From the NCBI GenBank assembly GCA_964622665.1, contig CAZUUO010000027.1, forward strand, positions 1-9,556: DNA of 9,556 bases. Reading direction: 5' to 3'. The notes below the pieces were generated by a model, which saw only the letters and a program-made list of their open reading frames with translations, ran no database searches and had not been told where the DNA came from. The DNA comes from CAZUUO01 sp964622665 (GTDB lineage: Bacteria; Patescibacteriota; Patescibacteriia; Magasanikbacterales; GCA-002688135). The position numbers and the translations under genes are program-made. This document shows positions 6,660 through 9,556 of this stretch, piece after piece. The stretch's first letter is position 1. The number at the start of each line of letters is the position of its first letter.

Positions 6660-6995
6660 TTACGCTGCTGCTGCCTCTGCCTTTTTAGCGGCTTCTGCTT
6701 TAGCTTTGTTCATTTTTACCGTTCGTTTTTTGGTGATTGAGCTTACACCAACTTTTTTATCTTTGATAATTCCTTGAGCAACAAAGAGGTTGTGTAAGGT
6801 TTCTGAAGGTTGTGCACCCTTAGAAATCCAGTGTTGAATGCGTTCTGCGTTCAATTTAATGAATTTCAAGCGTGGTGTGTAATTTCCCAAAATTTCGATG
6901 CTTTTTGAGACTGGAGCACGGTGTTTTTCTTGGACAACCACACGAAATGCTGGTGCATTGCGGGTTCCTACGCGAGTTAAGCGAATAGTCAACAT
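6660..6995 (-). CDS. rpsP: 30S ribosomal protein S16
   Basis: A 111-residue component of the 30S subunit that binds 16S rRNA and helps assembly of the body domain. The S16 core runs over about residues 1-85 and starts MLTIRLTRVGTRNAPAFRVV, with ILGNYTPR (35-42), INAERIQHWISKGAQPSET-like sequence (47-65) and LHNLFVAQGII (67-77). The tail (about 86-111) is Lys/Ala rich, ending EAAAA, longer than the usual 80-90-residue protein; such basic tails are common in S16 of several phyla. The start at 6995 is fixed by the conserved N-terminus. A strong promoter (7023-7051) gives a leader of about 20 nt without a Shine-Dalgarno. It is closed by its own terminator, so it appears to be a single-gene unit, although readthrough from smc is possible. 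Confidence 0.97.
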   Translation of the reverse strand: MLTIRLTRVGTRNAPAFRVVVQEKHRAPVSKSIEILGNYTPRLKFIKLNAERIQHWISKGAQPSETLHNLFVAQGIIKDKKVGVSSITKKRTVKMNKAKAEAAKKAEAAAA

Positions 6996-7022
6996 AAATA
7001 ATAAAGCTTGATATGTGAAAAA

Positions 7023-7051
7023 AGTATAGTAAATTTTATGAATCCCGTCAA
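7023..7051 (-). promoter_or_regulatory. rpsP promoter
   Basis: Minus strand TTGACG (7051-7046), 17-nt spacer, TATACT (7028-7023). The hexamers and the TTTACTATACTTT core are the same as in the promoter of the plus-strand DHH gene at 9302-9330. Confidence 0.85.
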
Positions 7052-7090
7052 GGTATGGATAACTTCACCCTCCACAACATGACCCTCCCC

Positions 7091-9253
7091 TTATTTTGCA
7101 TAGCGAACCGCTTTTTCCAATTCCACACTCAACAATTGCGAAACTCCATCTTCCCCCATAGTTACCCCATATAAAACTTTACTTTTGGTCATAGTCGCTC
7201 GATTGTGAGTAACCACTATAAACTGTGTTTTGTGGGATAAACTTTCCAAAATTTCAGCGTAACGCAGGGCGTTGGCCTCGTCGAGTGCCGCATCGACTTC
7301 ATCAAGTACCACAAACGGTGATGGATTGATTTTTAAAATGGCACAAATTAATGCCACCGATGTAAGAGCACGCTCCCCCCCTGATAAAATAGTGATATCT
7401 TTGATGCGTTTACCGGGTGGTTGTGCACTAATTTCAACCCCTTGAATTTCATCACTTACCGCTTCTCCCTCTTCCGTTTGTTTTACATATATCGGTTCGA
7501 TTCCTGCGGCGCCGCCCCCAAATAATTGTGAAAAGTAACGCATGAATTCAATATCAAGATTCTTAAATAACACATCTCGACGCTCTTTCATTGCTTTAAT
7601 CAGGTCTTGGAGACCTCGTTCTAATGATGTGATTGTTTCTGTAATATCAGTTAATTGCGTAGTGATTTCTTCCAAGCGATTGTTCGCTTCGGTATATTCA
7701 GCAAACAGCGATTCATCAATGGTTCCAATACTTTCGAGGTTTCGTTTAACTGCGTAAAATTCGTTTCGCAACACATCAAGAACTCCCTCATTTTTTTGTT
7801 TGGTGACTGCTTTCCCAAAATCACGCATCATTTCTTGCTGCAACAATTCCATGCGCGTACTCACCCGTGCCTGGGTTATTTCTTGTTCATGAAGTGCACG
7901 TTCAGCATCTTGTAACACGCGCAAACTTTCTTGCAAACGTTGATGCATCTCATTTTTTTGTTGATTTTCAGTTGACTGATTTGTTATTTCTTGGAGACGC
8001 TTTTCAATTACTAAAACCTGAGCTCGAGCTTTTTCTTTTTGTTCTTGGGCATTTTTTACTTCTTGCAAAAATTCTCCTTCAACATTTGCCGATTCTACCG
8101 CCGTCTCTTTTTGGTATTTATTTTGTATACCTTGTAATGTTTTTTCTGTTCTTTCTAGCATTTCACGCATTTTCTCAATTGGTACGGTTGTATCACGAAG
8201 TACACTCTCAATTTCTTGCAACAGTGGCGCGATAGTTTGATCTAATTCTTTTGGATCAAGTGATGGTACATGAGTTGCTAGTGCTCGTTTATTTTTTTCT
8301 AATTCCAATTTTTGTTGCGCAGCAAATACTTGTTCTGTTGCTTGTTCATATACCGCACGTGCGTCATGATACTCTTTTTGTAATCCCACCAAAACCTCGT
8401 TTTTTTGTGTGGTATTGGTTACTTGCGTTGCCTCTGTTACCACTCGATCATAAGCGGCTTTCGCGTTTTCTACCTCTTGTTTCTTACTAACACGAGCTGT
8501 TTCCGTTTTTTGAAGTTGCTCAGCAACCTCAAATAATGCAGCACCAAAATAGCGCGTTCCTTTTTCCGTGTATTCGATTTCCAACTTGGTTTTTTCTTGT
8601 GCACGCGCAACAATTTTTGCTAAATATCGCACGCGAGGTTCTAATTCGCTTTGAATAAGCTGCGCACTTTGCACATGTTCTCGACTCGCCTGCAACTTCA
8701 ATTCAGTTTGGCGTTTCTTCAACTCTAATTCTTTCACCCCCGCAGCTTCATCAAAAAATTCTTTACGATCACTTTGTGAAGACAATAAAATATTATCAAT
8801 CATTCCTTGGCCAATGACGGTATACGATCGACTACCAATACCCGCCTTTGCTAGTAACAGCTGTAAATCAAACAATTTAATTTTTTCATTTTGCAATAAA
8901 TACTCACTGGTTCCATCACGAAATAAACGGCGCGCAATCACAACATCGGCAAAATCTAATGGAAATTCTTTATCGTGATTGTTAAATGTCAGGGTCACTT
9001 CTGCAAAACCCATGCGCGATTTCTTCCCCGAACCAGCAAATACCACATCCTCTGATTTCTTCCCTCGCAAGTTCTTCATGGATTGCTCGCCCAATACCCA
9101 TCGTACCGCATCCGCAATATTTGATTTGCCACTTCCATTTGGTCCCACCACAGCAGTAATTCCTTTATCATTTCCCGTGCCTCCATCAAAAACAAGCCGA
9201 GTTTTTTCAGCAAATGATTTGAACCCGTGGATTTCGATTGATGACAAATACAT
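7091..9253 (-). CDS. smc: SMC family chromosome segregation ATPase, hinge-less short form
   Basis: SMC proteins form ATP-driven rings that organise and segregate chromosomes. The heads are complete. N-terminal: HGFKSFAEKTRLVF (9-22), Walker A GPNGSGKSN (37-45), Q57 in WVLGEQSMKNLRG, IGQGMID (147-153) and FDEAAGVKELELKKRQ (167-182). C-terminal: signature LSGGERALTSVALICAIL (623-640), Walker B FVVLDEVDAALDEAN (647-661) and the switch histidine in VVTHNRATM (680-688). Between the heads are coiled coils at about 175-325 and 365-570. The SMC hinge, normally about 150 residues with conserved glycines, is missing: only a short proline-containing break (about 328-360) lies between the arms. With 720 residues the protein is far below the usual ~1150-1200. 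There is no CxxC zinc hook of the Rad50 type. The head motifs are SMC-like rather than Rad50- or RecN-like. The reading frame is continuous, so it is not a broken gene. It has a promoter 8 nt upstream of the ATG and no obvious terminator before rpsP. Confidence 0.9.
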   Translation of the reverse strand: MYLSSIEIHGFKSFAEKTRLVFDGGTGNDKGITAVVGPNGSGKSNIADAVRWVLGEQSMKNLRGKKSEDVVFAGSGKKSRMGFAEVTLTFNNHDKEFPLDFADVVIARRLFRDGTSEYLLQNEKIKLFDLQLLLAKAGIGSRSYTVIGQGMIDNILLSSQSDRKEFFDEAAGVKELELKKRQTELKLQASREHVQSAQLIQSELEPRVRYLAKIVARAQEKTKLEIEYTEKGTRYFGAALFEVAEQLQKTETARVSKKQEVENAKAAYDRVVTEATQVTNTTQKNEVLVGLQKEYHDARAVYEQATEQVFAAQQKLELEKNKRALATHVPSLDPKELDQTIAPLLQEIESVLRDTTVPIEKMREMLERTEKTLQGIQNKYQKETAVESANVEGEFLQEVKNAQEQKEKARAQVLVIEKRLQEITNQSTENQQKNEMHQRLQESLRVLQDAERALHEQEITQARVSTRMELLQQEMMRDFGKAVTKQKNEGVLDVLRNEFYAVKRNLESIGTIDESLFAEYTEANNRLEEITTQLTDITETITSLERGLQDLIKAMKERRDVLFKNLDIEFMRYFSQLFGGGAAGIEPIYVKQTEEGEAVSDEIQGVEISAQPPGKRIKDITILSGGERALTSVALICAILKINPSPFVVLDEVDAALDEANALRYAEILESLSHKTQFIVVTHNRATMTKSKVLYGVTMGEDGVSQLLSVELEKAVRYAK

Positions 9254-9261
9254 ACGTGGGT

Positions 9262-9290
9262 ATTGTATCGAGCATACTACTTTTCCTCAA
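9262..9290 (-). promoter_or_regulatory. smc promoter
   Basis: Minus strand TTGAGG (9290-9285), 17-nt spacer, TACAAT (9267-9262). Only 8 nt separate the -10 from the smc ATG, so the mRNA should be leaderless or nearly so. It is divergent from the DHH gene promoter, with 11 bp between the two -35 boxes. Confidence 0.6.
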
Positions 9291-9307
9291 GTTGACGAAC
9301 GTTGACG
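9291..9307 (+). repeat. Tandem GTTGACG direct repeat between divergent promoters
   Basis: GTTGACG occurs at 9291-9297 and 9301-9307, exactly 10 bp apart. The second copy contains the -35 of the DHH gene. It may be chance or a same-face binding site for a regulator shared with smc. Confidence 0.35.
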
Positions 9308-9330
9308 CATTGCCTTCCCTTTACTATACT
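9302..9330 (+). promoter_or_regulatory. Promoter of the DHH phosphoesterase gene
   Basis: TTGACG (9302-9307), 17-nt spacer, TATACT (9325-9330), with the ATG 10 nt downstream. A start near 9337 would leave a leader of about 4 nt. The hexamers are identical to those of the rpsP promoter. Confidence 0.8.
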
Positions 9331-9340
9331 TTGGTGTCCT

Positions 9341-9556
9341 ATGCTTATCGCAGAACAATCGACATCTTTGCTCTCCCTCCTCCAAAAAGCTACCCATGTA
9401 GCTCTTGTTCCCCATCACAATCCTGATGCGGATAGTTTAGGAAGTGCTCTGGCTTTTGCACAATTTCTTTCTCACTATCACATACCTCACTCTGTCGTAT
9501 GTGTTGGACCTCTTGCACAATACCTTCATAGTTTTCCTTTTTTCCACACTATTACC
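9341..9556 (+). CDS. DHH family phosphoesterase, NrnA-like (5' part only)
   Basis: The only plus-strand gene; 72 codons are visible before the window ends. Residues 20-35 (VALVPHHNPDADSLGS) match motif I of DHH phosphoesterases, H-x-N-P-D-x-D (H25, N27, D29, D31), whose His and Asp residues bind the two manganese ions. It is followed by the helix SALAFAQFL and a strand SVVCVG. This arrangement fits bifunctional oligoribonuclease/pAp phosphatase NrnA, which degrades 2-5-nt RNA fragments in bacteria lacking Orn, but other DHH enzymes share the motif and the DHHA1 domain lies outside the window. The ATG at 9341 is supported by the promoter 10 nt upstream. It is transcribed divergently from smc. 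Confidence 0.82.
   Translation, partial: MLIAEQSTSLLSLLQKATHVALVPHHNPDADSLGSALAFAQFLSHYHIPHSVVCVGPLAQYLHSFPFFHTIT

Noticed and set aside
7052..7090. Terminator after smc
   Set aside because: Two ACCCTCC copies occur here, but as direct repeats; no hairpin with a U-tract exists, so none is annotated.
7542..8490. Plus-strand ORFs rich in Phe/Leu opposite smc
   Set aside because: They are shadows of the Glu/Lys-rich coiled-coil codons of smc; no starts, promoters or domains support them.

Overview
The window reads as chromosomal DNA of a reduced-genome bacterium, most likely Candidate Phyla Radiation / Patescibacteria of the Parcubacteria type. This assignment is an inference from three things. 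The 16S rRNA has paired substitutions at positions that are almost invariant in other bacteria. The 16S gene stands alone, without 23S or 5S beside it. Genes are compact, tightly packed and mostly lack Shine-Dalgarno sequences. All genes but one lie on the minus strand, so transcription runs from high to low coordinates.

Reading in the direction of transcription from the right edge: a divergent promoter region (about 9262-9330) separates the start of an NrnA-like DHH phosphoesterase (plus strand, cut by the window end) from smc (minus). smc encodes a 720-residue protein with complete SMC ATPase heads but no hinge. It is followed by rpsP (ribosomal protein S16), khpA (KH-domain RNA-binding protein) and trmD (tRNA m1G37 methyltransferase). 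This is the skeleton of the classical smc-ffh-rpsP-khpA-rimM-trmD neighbourhood without ftsY, ffh and rimM. rpsP, khpA and trmD each have their own promoter, and rpsP and khpA are closed by strong intrinsic terminators.

Next comes a self-contained 16S rRNA unit: a TTGACA-17-TATACT promoter, a leader with three hairpins, a 19-bp precursor-processing stem bracketing the gene, 16S rRNA (about 1499 nt), and a terminator. tRNA-Ile(GAU) and tRNA-Val(GAC) follow, each with its own terminator and upstream -10 sequence. A small zinc-ribbon protein of unknown function comes next, then a REP-like palindrome. The last unit is a four-gene operon: lemA, a TPM-domain membrane protein, gpsA (glycerol-3-phosphate dehydrogenase) and a DUF192 gene cut by the left edge.

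The strongest points for follow-up are: the hinge-less SMC; the compensated 16S changes at 505/526, 783-784/798-799 and 921/1396, plus a C1400U change in the decoding site; the recurring TGCTATAMT extended -10 motif with start codons only 6-10 nt downstream of several -10 boxes (leaderless mRNAs); and the lack of recognisable Shine-Dalgarno sites although the 16S anti-SD is intact. No CRISPR array, transposase, integrase or phage gene was seen.
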